Shown: positions 20,401 to 29,221 of the stretch, in pieces | How positions within the stretch are numbered: the stretch's first letter is position 1 | Layout of the letters: each line of letters begins with the position of its first letter | IMG/VR virus record: IMGVR_UViG_3300042691_048001 | Location: 1-33,085 of that record | Strand: one strand, 5' to 3' | Length of the DNA stretch: 33,085 bases | Origin: a virus | Notes under the pieces: model-generated | What the model was told of the DNA's origin: nothing | The model's input: the letters and a program-made list of their open reading frames with translations, nothing else | Database searches by the model: none | Translations under genes and position numbers: made by a program

Positions 20401-22616
20401 GGTGTTTCACTTGGTGTAGCAGTTACACTAGGTGTAGATGTTTCACTTGGAGTAATAGTAATACTAGGAGTAACAGTCACACTTGGAGTAACAGTTACGC
20501 TTGGAGTAGGTGTTTCACTTGGTGTAGCAGTTACACTTGGTGTAGATGTTTCACTTGGAGTAATAGTAATACTAGGAGTAATAGTAACACTAGGAGTAGA
20601 TGTTTCACTAGGAGTTACAGTAATACTAGGAGTAACAGTTACACTTGGAGTAGTTGTTTCACTTGGAGTAATAGTAATACTAGGAGTAATAGTAACACTA
20701 GGTGTGGATGTTTCACTTGGAGTTACAGTCATACTTGGAGTAACAGTTGCACTAGGTGTAGATGTTTCACTTGGTGTTACTGTTACACTTGGAGTTACAG
20801 TTACACTTGGAGTTACAGTCACACTTGGAGTAACAGTTGCACTAGGTGTAGATGTTTCACTTGGTGTAGTGGTTACACTAGGAGTAGCTGTTTCACTTGG
20901 AGTAGCTGTGATGCTAGGTGTAATAGTAACACTAGGTGTCACAGTTATACTAGGAGTAATAGTAATACTAGGTGTGGATGTTTCACTAGGTGTTGCAGTT
21001 ATACTTGGAGTAACTGTTTCACTTGGAGTAACAGTTAAACTTGGTGTAGCTGTTTCACTTGGTGTCGCAGTTATGCTTGGGGTGACAGTTATATTTGGTG
21101 TAGCTGTTTCACTTGGAGTTATAGTAATACTAGGTGTTATACTTGGAGTTATAGTTACACTAGGTGTTTCACTAGGTGTGACTGTTGGAGTCACAGTTGG
21201 AGTAAATGAAGGTGTTTCACTTGGTGTAACAGTTAATGTTGGTGTAACAGTTGGTGTTGGAGAAGGAGACTGAGATAGAGGTAAACAAAATCCAATACTT
21301 TGTACATAAGCATTTCCTCCTAAACTAGCTATTACTAAGAAAGTACCAGATGCTATACCTGGACCTGTTAAGAAGAATATACCTGAAGTACTTCCTATTA
21401 ATGCTTGGATTTCAGCTATTGTCCAGGCATCATTTCCATCTGGGGCTTGATATAAAATATCTCCTACTTGTAATGGTTGGTTAGAATCATAAATTAATAT
21501 AGGAGCATTTGGTGGATTACAAGCTTCTGTTGATGAATCAGAAATCTCATAGATCACTCCATCTAAAGGATTGGTAGTTGATGGCGTTATACTAGGTGTT
21601 ATACTATTACTAGGTGTTATAGTAACAGTTGGTGTTATACTAGGTGTTATAGTTGGTGCTGGTGTTCTGGTGTAAGTTGGTGTTATAGTAGGTGTTACAG
21701 TATTAGTTGGCGTAATAGTTACACTTGGAGTTTCGCTAGGTGTTTCACTTGGAGTTATAGTTACACTAGGTGTTTCACTTGGAGTTATAGTTACACTAGG
21801 TGTTTCACTTGGAGTTATAGTTACACTAGGTGTTTCACTAGGTGTAATTGTTACACTTGGGGTTTGAGTTGGAGTTATAGTAACTGTTGGTGTTAAACTT
21901 GGAGTAATAGTAACACTAGGTGTTGAAGATAGTGATGGTAAAGGACCAGCTTGTTCACAATAAGGATCAATTGGTCTCCATCCTCTTAATCTTAAACTAT
22001 TAGGTATAATAGTTATTATAGCTATATTTTGTTCATAAAATACATTACCAACATATGAACTTTGTGATAAAACAGTTCCTATAGAAGAACTTATATTACT
22101 TCCACTATAAAATAAATTATAATTTCCATCATCATATATACTATATGCTTGTGATTGACTAACAAAATTTAACTCAAATGTTGTTGGTAATATTTTATCA
22201 CCAGTTAATGATTTTGGTATACTTAAAACGTAAATAGCACTTCCTGAACCTGTTGGAAAGAATTTAATTGTGTCTATATTACCTAAATCAATATGTCCAT
22301 TATAATAAGAAGATGTACTTAAAGTATTATCAAAAAGAGGAGTATTAAAATAAGAAGATGTATTAGAATAAGTAGGTAAAAAATTTGGATAATATATAGT
22401 ATTAATTGAATTATAAACTAATCTATCATATTGGTTATTTGTAAAATAATCTCTATCAGGATTAAATATACTTGATGTTCCATAATTAACACCAATATTA
22501 AATGTAATACGGTTATCAGCAAATGATGATGATGGTATGTCCCAATTTTTGTTAGCTGTATAAGGTACTATAAAAGTATCAGATACGTTAAGTCGTTTAA
22601 ATGTATTTGCTGACAT
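17430..22616 (-). CDS. Giant modular TPS-stalk tail/baseplate appendage protein
   Basis: The protein has 1728 residues, roughly two thirds T/P/S/V/I repeat. The head, residues 1-220, opens FKRLNVSDTFIVPYTANKNW and is beta-rich; I recall similar heads in structural proteins of uncultured phages. Six stalk blocks (about 228-343, 452-780, 885-998, 1030-1193, 1225-1498, 1605-1657) separate globular islands. Islands 345-447 and 782-884 are duplicates sharing TIAEIQALIGS and FFLTGPGI. Islands 1000-1030 and 1195-1224 are short Cys-bounded duplicates. Residues 1500-1604 (Trp/Cys-rich) and the C-terminus 1658-1728 are single-copy. The modular plan suggests an elongated fibre or receptor-binding appendage. 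No signal peptide, sortase or T9SS signal seen. Whether it is proteolysed or glycosylated is unknown. Confidence 0.82.
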   Translation of the reverse strand: MSANTFKRLNVSDTFIVPYTANKNWDIPSSSFADNRITFNIGVNYGTSSIFNPDRDYFTNNQYDRLVYNSINTIYYPNFLPTYSNTSSYFNTPLFDNTLSTSSYYNGHIDLGNIDTIKFFPTGSGSAIYVLSIPKSLTGDKILPTTFELNFVSQSQAYSIYDDGNYNLFYSGSNISSSIGTVLSQSSYVGNVFYEQNIAIITIIPNSLRLRGWRPIDPYCEQAGPLPSLSSTPSVTITPSLTPTVTITPTQTPSVTITPSETPSVTITPSETPSVTITPSETPSVTITPSETPSETPSVTITPTNTVTPTITPTYTRTPAPTITPSITPTVTITPSNSITPSITPSTTNPLDGVIYEISDSSTEACNPPNAPILIYDSNQPLQVGDILYQAPDGNDAWTIAEIQALIGSTSGIFFLTGPGIASGTFLVIASLGGNAYVQSIGFCLPLSQSPSPTPTVTPTLTVTPSETPSFTPTVTPTVTPSETPSVTITPSITPSITITPSETATPNITVTPSITATPSETATPSLTVTPSETVTPSITATPSETSTPSITITPSITVTPSVTITPSITATPSETATPSVTTTPSETSTPSATVTPSVTVTPSVTVTPSVTVTPSETSTPSATVTPSMTVTPSETSTPSVTITPSITITPSETTTPSVTVTPSITVTPSETSTPSVTITPSITITPSETSTPSVTATPSETPTPSVTVTPSVTVTPSITITPSETSTPSVTATPSETPSITATPSETSTPSVTVTPSVTPSVTPTLTSTPSLTPTLTPTITPSTTDPLDGEFYQIADTAFKACFGPTTSILIYDADQPLEVGEFLYQVPNGSNKWTIAEIQALIGSSGTTFFLTGPGIPAGTFLVISDNSGDAFVSSDGICVSPSVTATATPTVTPTITITPSETPTNTPTPSITVTPSETATPSVTVTPSVTVTPSETATPSMTATPSVTVTPSITATPSETATPSITITPSITVTPSITPSITITPTITATPSVTPSCITEINTQNGDDIITQNGDSIVTNQNLCTSPSITPTPSISVTPSVTPTVTPSTTLSNSVTPSITPTITPIETPSNNITPSTTPTITPSETPSNSVTPTVTPTQTPSTTLSNSVTPSVTPTVTPSTTLSNSVTPSVTPSETPSNSVTPSVTPSITPTITPSTTLSNSVTPSVTPSFNTTVSVTPTLTPTITPTPSCEYTLSTENDDTIATESNDSLTPDQNLCANPSNTPTPTQTPSNTPSISITPSITPTRTVSNSVTPSITPSTTLSNSVTPSITPTITPSTTLSNSVTPSVTPTRTVSNSVTPSVTPTVTPSTTLSNSVTPSITPSTTLSNSVTPSITPTRTPSNSITPTITPSINPSISSTPSITPTITPSTTLSNSVTPSITPTITPSTTLSNSVTPSITPTVTPSTTLSNSVTPSITPTQTPSTTLSNSVTPSVTPTVTPSTTLSNSVTPSVTPTVTPSTTLSNSVTPSVTPTVTPSNSITPSVTITPSLTPTPSPSSCPLTICYLATTDSEATIYQCSSTSTATYDNRPYWIIYDSNCTTILGYLWWNTTDWTYSSNLGGGTVYSTLDGYYCPISDTDWSISGSSSIYIKFTFSGICPSPSATPSVTPTVTITPSLTPSTTLSNSVTPSVTPTVTTTPSLTPSITPSITPSVQFSTNCYEQTIQNDSLSQTLTGEYLDCYSNIGLFSISGGNSENIGCAIVGSIVFTQGTGTISLGNQCFSV
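18178..18950 (-). repeat. 54-bp tandem repeats, 18-residue TLSNSVTPSVTPTVTPST unit
   Basis: Units of 54 bases start at 18178, 18232 and 18286 and differ at only a few positions; more degenerate units follow to about 18900. Each encodes an 18-residue unit of STTLSNSVTPSVTPTVTP type. The same unit reappears, more degenerate, at about 19090-19510. The near-identical trio indicates recent unequal crossing-over or replication slippage. Copy number is likely to vary among relatives. Confidence 0.85.
20265..21275 (-). repeat. Longest TPS stalk block, SETxTPSVTVTPS type
   Basis: About 330 codons of repeat with a different higher-order pattern from the 54-bp block: TPSETSTPSVTVTPSV-like units of 10-16 residues. 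On the plus strand it reads as GGTGTAGATGTTTCACTTGG and GGAGTAACAGTTACACTTGG alternation. The absence of stops on the complementary strand creates long spurious frames. Confidence 0.85.
21585..21935 (-). repeat. TPS stalk block nearest the N-terminal head
   Basis: Contains four near-identical 36-base units (plus strand: GGTGTTTCACTTGGAGTTAT then AGTTACACTA) at about 21735-21845, encoding ITPSETPSVT repeats, followed by PTNTVTPTITPTYTRTPAP-type degenerate sequence. The exact copies indicate recent expansion independent of the 54-bp block. Confidence 0.8.
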
Positions 22617-22626
22617 GGGCGAAACA

Positions 22627-23700
22627 TTAGAAATCTAATTTAACTCTTAATAATAATTCTTTAGTAAAATCTTTAACTAGAGGTTTATTTAGTTTAGCCA
22701 CAGCTAATAAGTCACCAGCATTATTATACATACCTACTGTTGTTATAAAAGTTTGAGGATTATAAACTAATTGAGTATAAAGTAAATTACCATTTGAATC
22801 AATTATTGTAGGGTTAGAGGTATAATTAAATTCAGAATTTTTCACACGAGTAAAGAAATAACGAGATGATATTGTTTCATAGTTTTGTAAACTAAAAGTT
22901 GGTGGTGATGGTAAATTTAACATATCAAATACCATCCTATTATTAATAGATCCAGATGTTGGATTTAATGAAAAAAATGTATTAACTTGTGTTGATGAAT
23001 CATTATTAAATACAGCATTTATTCCTCCTAATGGGCCTACAGGTAAAGACAAAGCTCTAGGATTTAATATAATTAAACCTTCATCAGGAATCATTATACC
23101 ATAAGATCCACTAGGTGTGTAGTTAGAAGATGATGGAGTAGCTACATTTAATGAAGTGTTATAAGATCCACTTAATATTTGATAAACACGAGATGTTCCA
23201 ATATATGTAGATGTTGTAGTTACAGTTGAATCATCTACTAAACCAATTTGGTTGCTACCGCTTTTAAGAGTTAAAAAGAAAGAACCAGGATTAAAAGATT
23301 CTTTAAAACGAGCTCTATTTACAGAAATTACAATTATATCATATGATGTATAACTAGATCCTCCAAATTGAAAAGAAGTATTTTCATCACCATATATTAA
23401 TGATCTAAATTGTCCATAGATATCTCTAGTATGTGTTTTATCTTGTACTAAAGGATTAAAATAAGATGATCCTGAACCACTTATATGTCCATAAGCTATG
23501 GAAAATTGAGGTAATAAAGATGAGGTTACATCTACATCTCCTTGATAAACATTAAGAAAAAATTTACCTGATGGAGATGAAAATTGTAAAGAAGATGTAT
23601 ATAATGTATTTAACATTATTTTATTATTATCCCACATAGGAGATATAATAGCATCTGAACTAAGTACTTGGTCATCAATTTGGTATGTTCCGAAAGACAT
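22627..23700 (-). CDS. Beta-rich virion structural protein
   Basis: The protein has 357 residues. It starts MSFGTYQIDDQVLSSDAI and is Ser/Tyr/Thr/Gly-rich, typical of phage tail structural proteins. The last ~85 residues (YFFTRVKNSEFNYTSNPTI, FITTVGMYNNAGDLLAVAKL) are the same domain that is split in the protein at 15164-16795, so the two probably occupy related sites or share a partner. No enzyme motif. It ends 10 bases before the giant stalk gene and starts 6 bases after the gene at 23707. Probably baseplate or fibre-attachment; exact role unknown. Confidence 0.75.
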   Translation of the reverse strand: MSFGTYQIDDQVLSSDAIISPMWDNNKIMLNTLYTSSLQFSSPSGKFFLNVYQGDVDVTSSLLPQFSIAYGHISGSGSSYFNPLVQDKTHTRDIYGQFRSLIYGDENTSFQFGGSSYTSYDIIVISVNRARFKESFNPGSFFLTLKSGSNQIGLVDDSTVTTTSTYIGTSRVYQILSGSYNTSLNVATPSSSNYTPSGSYGIMIPDEGLIILNPRALSLPVGPLGGINAVFNNDSSTQVNTFFSLNPTSGSINNRMVFDMLNLPSPPTFSLQNYETISSRYFFTRVKNSEFNYTSNPTIIDSNGNLLYTQLVYNPQTFITTVGMYNNAGDLLAVAKLNKPLVKDFTKELLLRVKLDF

Positions 23701-23706
23701 ATATTA

Positions 23707-24375
23707 TTAAGTTTTTTTCAGTATAAAAGGTATTGTAATTCTAGCACCACTATCTCTACCTATAACAGTAAATGTAGTGGTGATTGTAGCACCAGCCAAA
23801 GCTGTTGCTGGGAAAAGAGTATTAAGAGTTGTAGCTACTATTGAGAATGATGTACCAATAGCACTTTGAGATAAGTTAGCTCCACTAGCATTTGGAATTA
23901 AACCAGTTAAATTTAATCCTGTTGTGTCTATACCTATACCAGCAAATGAACTAACAAATCTTGAATCTCCAATAGTGGCTAAATATCCTGATGGTTCAAC
24001 TGTTCGTGCTGCATTTAGATAATTTAAAGTCTGCGGTCCTATACTAATAGTACCAGCTTGAGGAATACTAATAACAGGTAAAGATAAATTAATAACAGGT
24101 AATTTGGATGTACCACGAGGTAATGTTACTAATTTATATTTCATTAATTGAGTTTCATCAACAAATGCTTCTAATAAAGGCATTGCTTCAATAGCTTCTC
24201 CAAAAAAAGCTGAACCAGATGGGTGGGATGGATTATATAAAGTATAATCTATTTCATCATCAGATAAAGCAAATTGAGTAATTTGGAAAGATCCATCATT
24301 GCGAGCTAATAATTCACGGCCTTTTTTTGTTAAAACCGCATCAATTGTTACATATTGGTTGTTTAAAAATCCCAT
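23707..24375 (-). CDS. Conserved phage structural protein (MGFLNNxxVTxDAxLTKKGRELLARN family)
   Basis: The protein has 222 residues. The N-terminus VTIDAVLTKKGRELLARNDG, followed by FQITQFALSDDEIDYTLYNP, is highly characteristic of a structural protein that I recall from many uncultured T4-like phages. After this segment come Ile/Pro-rich strands (INLSLPVISIPQAG) and a C-terminal Ig-like beta domain (TFTVIGRDSGARITIPF). No enzymatic motif. It sits between the 1605-residue protein and the beta-rich protein, in the baseplate/tail block. A TATAAATA box lies in the 26-base gap upstream. The start is preceded by ACACTGCAAA, with no Shine-Dalgarno. Confidence 0.8.
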   Translation of the reverse strand: MGFLNNQYVTIDAVLTKKGRELLARNDGSFQITQFALSDDEIDYTLYNPSHPSGSAFFGEAIEAMPLLEAFVDETQLMKYKLVTLPRGTSKLPVINLSLPVISIPQAGTISIGPQTLNYLNAARTVEPSGYLATIGDSRFVSSFAGIGIDTTGLNLTGLIPNASGANLSQSAIGTSFSIVATTLNTLFPATALAGATITTTFTVIGRDSGARITIPFILKKT

Positions 24376-24391
24376 TTTGCAGTGTGTTTTA

Positions 24392-24399
24392 TATAAATA
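24392..24399 (+). promoter_or_regulatory. TATAAATA box in short structural-gene gap
   Basis: Plus-strand TATAAATA within the 26-base gap between the 1605-residue protein gene and the gene starting at 24375. On the coding (minus) strand the bases read TATTTATA followed by TAAAACAC. Part of the intergenic NATAAATA set. Confidence 0.35.
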
Positions 24400-24401
24400 T
24401 A

Positions 24402-27400
24402 TTATGAGGTAAGAACTGTGCTAAATAATTTACTTTTTAGTTCACTTACTATATTAGCTACTTTAAGATCAACTCTAGATACTAAATTACTATTTTTAGC
24501 TATTCCAGAAGATGTTAATCCTAAATTTTTTCTAAATTGAATTACAACATTTGTTTCATCTGGTATTTTACGTGAAAAAATAAATTGATCTATTGTTGAT
24601 ATATTTGTATTAATATTATATGAACTAGTAGCCACATTTTTTATTCTTTCATTTAATTCAAATATTACACAATCTCTATTAGCTGTTGGAGGAAATACAT
24701 TCTTTATTTCATATTCTAATTCAGGTAAAAATCTATCAAATGCTCCATTACTAGCTGAGGTAAATCTAACTACATCTCCTGGAGATATTAAAAAATTATA
24801 GTCAACATTGAGACTACTAGATAAAACCCAATTTGGATAATATTTTGACATATCTATTGAGCAAGATATAAATAATGGTTCACTAGTTGAAAAAGTTAAT
24901 CGTGCTGCTGTATCTCTAACAGTATTAGCAACTTTACCTGTAATACCTACATCAGTTACACTATTTATTCTCTCAGTACCTAGATAAGGTCTATATCCAA
25001 TATGTTGAGTTGGTACTGCGACTTTATCATTAGGTTGTAAAAATCTACCAGATGGAAATCTTGTAGTGATATCATTAGTATTTAATAATGCTACATTACC
25101 TGGAGAGAAATCAGGTTCAGCTTGTACAGTACCTCTTATTAATATATCTGTTGGTAACAATACACCAGAACCTATATATCTAACTGTAAGACTAGTATAA
25201 TTTCTACCTCCAGCAACAAAGGTAATTGCATCAAGGACAAAATCATTTATTGAGGGAATATTAACATTAGGAGCTACGTTAATAGCTTGATCTACAATAT
25301 ATTCTAAAACTTCGGTACTTCCTGTTTTCCATAGTGTAGGATGATATCTAAATCCACCAGCTTTTATCAATTTATTTCCATCTAAATTAATTTGACGAGA
25401 TGGAGATTGATTATCAAATAATCCTATATTTACATATTCTCCTTCTTTAAAAATATTTTGTACTTGATATAAATTATATTTAAGTTGTTCACTTAATATA
25501 TCATAATTACGTTTTGTTAATTCTGTTAAATTACTATTTTCATCAATTAAATATTTAATATTTAAATTGGTCCTTTCAGGCATTGCTAAAAGATCAGATC
25601 CAGTAGCGAAAGCATTTAGAAAGAAAGCGAATTGATTTGTATTTTTATCTATAGCGGCCTGTTTTCCATATAAAGAAACATTAAAGTTAGGTGTATAAAA
25701 AGTATAAAATTCACTTGTTGTAATTGATCCAAAATATCTTGGTCTAGAATGTCTAATATAATCATATGTAAAATCTTGTAATTCTACAGGTTCTAATATT
25801 TGAGTTAATTTATTTTGATTATTTGTTATATAAGTTAATTTTTTTCTAAAATTAGATAATACTGATCCAGAAACATTATTTAATAGTGGATAATAACCAT
25901 AATACCATATTGATTCTGAATATGTTAATGGAGTATGTATTGGGCTAAGAGTATATGATGAATTATATACTGTGAAAGGATTATATTGATAAATAACATC
26001 ATCAAAACTAACTGAGGCACTTGGAAATTCACCAACATAAAAATCTCTACCATCAGAAGTTAAATTTATTGGACCTATATTAGAAGGAAAAACATAACTG
26101 TATGTTGGTTGATAATAATCTCCTCCATTACTAGCTGTTATAAAGGCTGTGTCTATATTACTTATTAAACCAATAGGTTCTATATTTGGTTGAGGTCTAT
26201 AAACAACAGGTCTTTCTAATAAGTGAGGTTTAATTACTATTCCTGTAGATAGATTAGTTCTAGCAGGAGTAAAATCTTTAAGTGTTCTAAATAATGAATT
26301 ATAGAAAAATTCAATTAATCTAATATAATCTTTATAATTATATTTATTATTGAATTTCTTAAAAAATTCATTTTGTAATGCAGGAATAGCACTATATGAT
26401 CCTGTATCTGGATTACCTATGATATCATCTAAATTATAAGTAGATCCAAATTGAGATATTATAGCTCTATCTATCTCATCTTGTGGAGATAAACTAGCAT
26501 CAAGTAAATGTATATCTTTAGTTGGTAAAATTATAGGAGAAATTTCAATACTTCTATTAGGTAAAAGTTGAGTACCATATATACTACCACTATATATTCT
26601 TACTTTGTCTACAACTGGATTAGCATATCCTGAATTAGCAACATCAGCGTAATATGTTTCTACAAAATTAGAATAATTATTTTGATTAGGGAAATTACTA
26701 AAGGATGCTGTTAATATTTGTGTTTTTTGATCTGGGTGGGTAGAATAAACTTCATTTATAACACTATGGTTATATGTGTATAGATTATTTCCTAGAGTAA
26801 ATCTAGTCATTAAATCATTAAATGAAGATGTTGTATAATTACCTTCAATTGATTCAGGATTCAATACATGAGAATCAAAAGTAGATTCAGAAACATAGTA
26901 AGACCATAATCTTACTTCTTGAATAGAGCCAGAAAAAGGAAATGTTCCTCCTCCAAATGTTAAAGTTGTACCATTAGTATACCAAGGTGAGTTTTGAGTA
27001 GATGTAGTTAAACTAGCACTAGCTACATGTCCTACTTGTCCCCAATTATTATTTTTAATATAAATGTCATAAGTTTGAGATAAACCTACATCACCAATTC
27101 TTCTATCAGGTATACGTCTTTGTACTAATACATTATACCAACTTGTATCACCATCAGATCCAGTAGTGAATACAGGTACTGTGGATGATGTTATAGATGT
27201 TGATCCTAAATTAAATTGTAAATATCCGAAATCTCCTCCACTTCCTGAGTATATAGAGTCATTAGATCCTGTATCTGTATATAATAAGTATAAATTATAG
27301 TTAGTACTATTATAAAATAAAGATTGAGTAGTATAACTGGTTTTTAAAACATTTGATGATGTTGAAAAAGCTTTAAATCTAAATTCAATACCATTAGGTG

Positions 27401-29219
27401 TTATATCATTAAATCCAGTTCTATTTAAACTTTGAGAAGTATAAATCCAAGGTGTAGATACAGTATTTGGACCAGATAGATCTAAACCATAAGTAAATCT
27501 ATCATACTCATATTCAAATGAAGATGATACTTTATCAACACCTCCATATTCAATATATGACATTACTGTAGAAGGAATACCAAATATAGTATTTAAATAT
27601 TGAATAAAACGATTTGTACCTTTTGATTTAAGTAATAAAGGTAAATTATGATATAAACGTTTGTATATTCCTTTTTGAATATCTTGTCCTGATAATTGAT
27701 AATTAGAGGCACTAATTAATGTTTCAAAAGAACCAGTTATAGGTTTATAGCTACCATCTGGATTTACTCCATAAAGATATCTAAATGTATCTGTACCATC
27801 TTGATCTGTATAAACATCTATACCTAAGGATTGAAGGGCAAAATATACTAAATCTTTAGATATACCTTGAGTTAAAGAATTTCTAGATTTATATAAATCA
27901 GCTATAGCTTTAATATGAATCCAAACATCATCAAACATTTGACCTAATGAAGATACAAATTTAAAAGCTAATTCATTATCATCATTTTCAGTTATATAAT
28001 TAGGTAAAGTATAAACTAAATAATTTTGATTATTATCATCATATAATGAAGCTGTTCCATAACTACTGCTATACCAAACATTAACTTGAGATGATGATAC
28101 TGAGTAATTAATATATGGTTTGACAGAATTTTGTTTTGGCCAAGCATATGCTCCACTCTCATAATAAAGATATTGTTCCCATCCATCAAAACTTTGAATA
28201 AATTTATTAATATTATTTTGAGCATTTTGAGCGTCAAGTTGAGCTGTTGGAGATGAACTTAAAATAGCTGATAATGATTGTGAAGTATAATATTCAATAT
28301 TATTTAATTTATACTGAAATCCTTCTAATCTACGAGCAGCGGAAGAAAAATGGATAAAATCTTCATAATTTGTATAATCAACATTAATAGCAAAATTAGA
28401 AGCACTTAATTGACCAAGTAATTGTTGAAGTTGAGGAGCAAAGTTACCTTGGAAACTAGTTATTTGACTAAAGTTATAATATGGAGTTGGACCAACTCTT
28501 ATATTATCTAAATCTAAATCAAAATTAGGACCACGTAATGTAGGGAAAGTAACAGGTATAGATTCTGCTTCTATAGCAATATTAAATACCTGTGAGTTAG
28601 CTATTTTATCAACAAGATTAACAACATTTTGTGTTGTATATTGTGTTGGTAAAGGATTAAGTAATTTTATTATAAGAGAACTTGAGTTATTATCTACTGT
28701 AGCATTTACAACAGGTAATAAAACATTTCTACCTAAATATAAATAAATTTCTTTAAAATAAGAATTTTGAAAATTTAAAACAACATCATTAATAGCTTGA
28801 GAAAAAGGAATAGGAAGAGGTGATGATGGTATTAATCTTAATTCTTTTCTATTACTAGATATTTCTTTAATAAATAAAGATGGAGAAAAAGTATTATATA
28901 TTAGAGGTCTTAATATATGATATGTAAAAACATAATCACCAAAAGTTAAACCAAGATTTTTACTATCTTTTTCAGGATCTAAAACAATGTCGGTTATATC
29001 AACATCTGAATTAGGTAAAAAATCCCCTGGTATTTTATAGTCAGTAAATGGAATTATTGATACTAATAATTTATCTGCAGGATCTGTTACATGTAATTCA
29101 ATATAATCTTGAGGTTGTCCGAATCTGCGGATCATATCTTTAGAAGATAATAGTTGAGCAGCTGATCCAGTTATAATAGTATCATTATTTAAAGATGATA
29201 TTGTAACTATTGTTGACAT
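24402..29219 (-). CDS. 1605-residue baseplate/tail structural protein with LamG-like domain
   Basis: It starts MSTIVTISSLNNDTIITGSA. Residues about 590-795 look like a concanavalin/LamG jelly roll: GIEFRFKAFSTSSN, YGYLQF-like strands, SWYNVLVQRRIPD and GSIQEVRLWSYYVS. Near residue 980, FKKFNNKYNYKDYIRLIEFF and LKDFTPARTNLSTGI with KPHLLERPVV form a segment that I recall in large structural proteins of Bacteroidota-type phages. The C-terminus is beta-rich. By position after gp6 and by size it may be the functional counterpart of T4 gp7, but I see no sequence motif that proves it. An AGAAGAAATTT leader gives it one of the few Shine-Dalgarno-like starts. The lectin-like domain suggests glycan contact. 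Confidence 0.78.
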   Translation of the reverse strand: MSTIVTISSLNNDTIITGSAAQLLSSKDMIRRFGQPQDYIELHVTDPADKLLVSIIPFTDYKIPGDFLPNSDVDITDIVLDPEKDSKNLGLTFGDYVFTYHILRPLIYNTFSPSLFIKEISSNRKELRLIPSSPLPIPFSQAINDVVLNFQNSYFKEIYLYLGRNVLLPVVNATVDNNSSSLIIKLLNPLPTQYTTQNVVNLVDKIANSQVFNIAIEAESIPVTFPTLRGPNFDLDLDNIRVGPTPYYNFSQITSFQGNFAPQLQQLLGQLSASNFAINVDYTNYEDFIHFSSAARRLEGFQYKLNNIEYYTSQSLSAILSSSPTAQLDAQNAQNNINKFIQSFDGWEQYLYYESGAYAWPKQNSVKPYINYSVSSSQVNVWYSSSYGTASLYDDNNQNYLVYTLPNYITENDDNELAFKFVSSLGQMFDDVWIHIKAIADLYKSRNSLTQGISKDLVYFALQSLGIDVYTDQDGTDTFRYLYGVNPDGSYKPITGSFETLISASNYQLSGQDIQKGIYKRLYHNLPLLLKSKGTNRFIQYLNTIFGIPSTVMSYIEYGGVDKVSSSFEYEYDRFTYGLDLSGPNTVSTPWIYTSQSLNRTGFNDITPNGIEFRFKAFSTSSNVLKTSYTTQSLFYNSTNYNLYLLYTDTGSNDSIYSGSGGDFGYLQFNLGSTSITSSTVPVFTTGSDGDTSWYNVLVQRRIPDRRIGDVGLSQTYDIYIKNNNWGQVGHVASASLTTSTQNSPWYTNGTTLTFGGGTFPFSGSIQEVRLWSYYVSESTFDSHVLNPESIEGNYTTSSFNDLMTRFTLGNNLYTYNHSVINEVYSTHPDQKTQILTASFSNFPNQNNYSNFVETYYADVANSGYANPVVDKVRIYSGSIYGTQLLPNRSIEISPIILPTKDIHLLDASLSPQDEIDRAIISQFGSTYNLDDIIGNPDTGSYSAIPALQNEFFKKFNNKYNYKDYIRLIEFFYNSLFRTLKDFTPARTNLSTGIVIKPHLLERPVVYRPQPNIEPIGLISNIDTAFITASNGGDYYQPTYSYVFPSNIGPINLTSDGRDFYVGEFPSASVSFDDVIYQYNPFTVYNSSYTLSPIHTPLTYSESIWYYGYYPLLNNVSGSVLSNFRKKLTYITNNQNKLTQILEPVELQDFTYDYIRHSRPRYFGSITTSEFYTFYTPNFNVSLYGKQAAIDKNTNQFAFFLNAFATGSDLLAMPERTNLNIKYLIDENSNLTELTKRNYDILSEQLKYNLYQVQNIFKEGEYVNIGLFDNQSPSRQINLDGNKLIKAGGFRYHPTLWKTGSTEVLEYIVDQAINVAPNVNIPSINDFVLDAITFVAGGRNYTSLTVRYIGSGVLLPTDILIRGTVQAEPDFSPGNVALLNTNDITTRFPSGRFLQPNDKVAVPTQHIGYRPYLGTERINSVTDVGITGKVANTVRDTAARLTFSTSEPLFISCSIDMSKYYPNWVLSSSLNVDYNFLISPGDVVRFTSASNGAFDRFLPELEYEIKNVFPPTANRDCVIFELNERIKNVATSSYNINTNISTIDQFIFSRKIPDETNVVIQFRKNLGLTSSGIAKNSNLVSRVDLKVANIVSELKSKLFSTVLTS

Positions 29220-29221
29220 TT

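Noticed and set aside
18169-21273. Long plus-strand open frames rich in LGVTVTLGV across the stalk genes
   Set aside because: They are the antisense of the Thr/Pro/Ser repeats, which lack stop codons on both strands. No start context, no operon and a monotonous composition mirror the sense repeat.
17640-21935. CRISPR-like or diversity-generating retroelement interpretation of the regular repeats
   Set aside because: The repeats are in-frame coding units without unique spacers, and no reverse transcriptase or template repeat is present.
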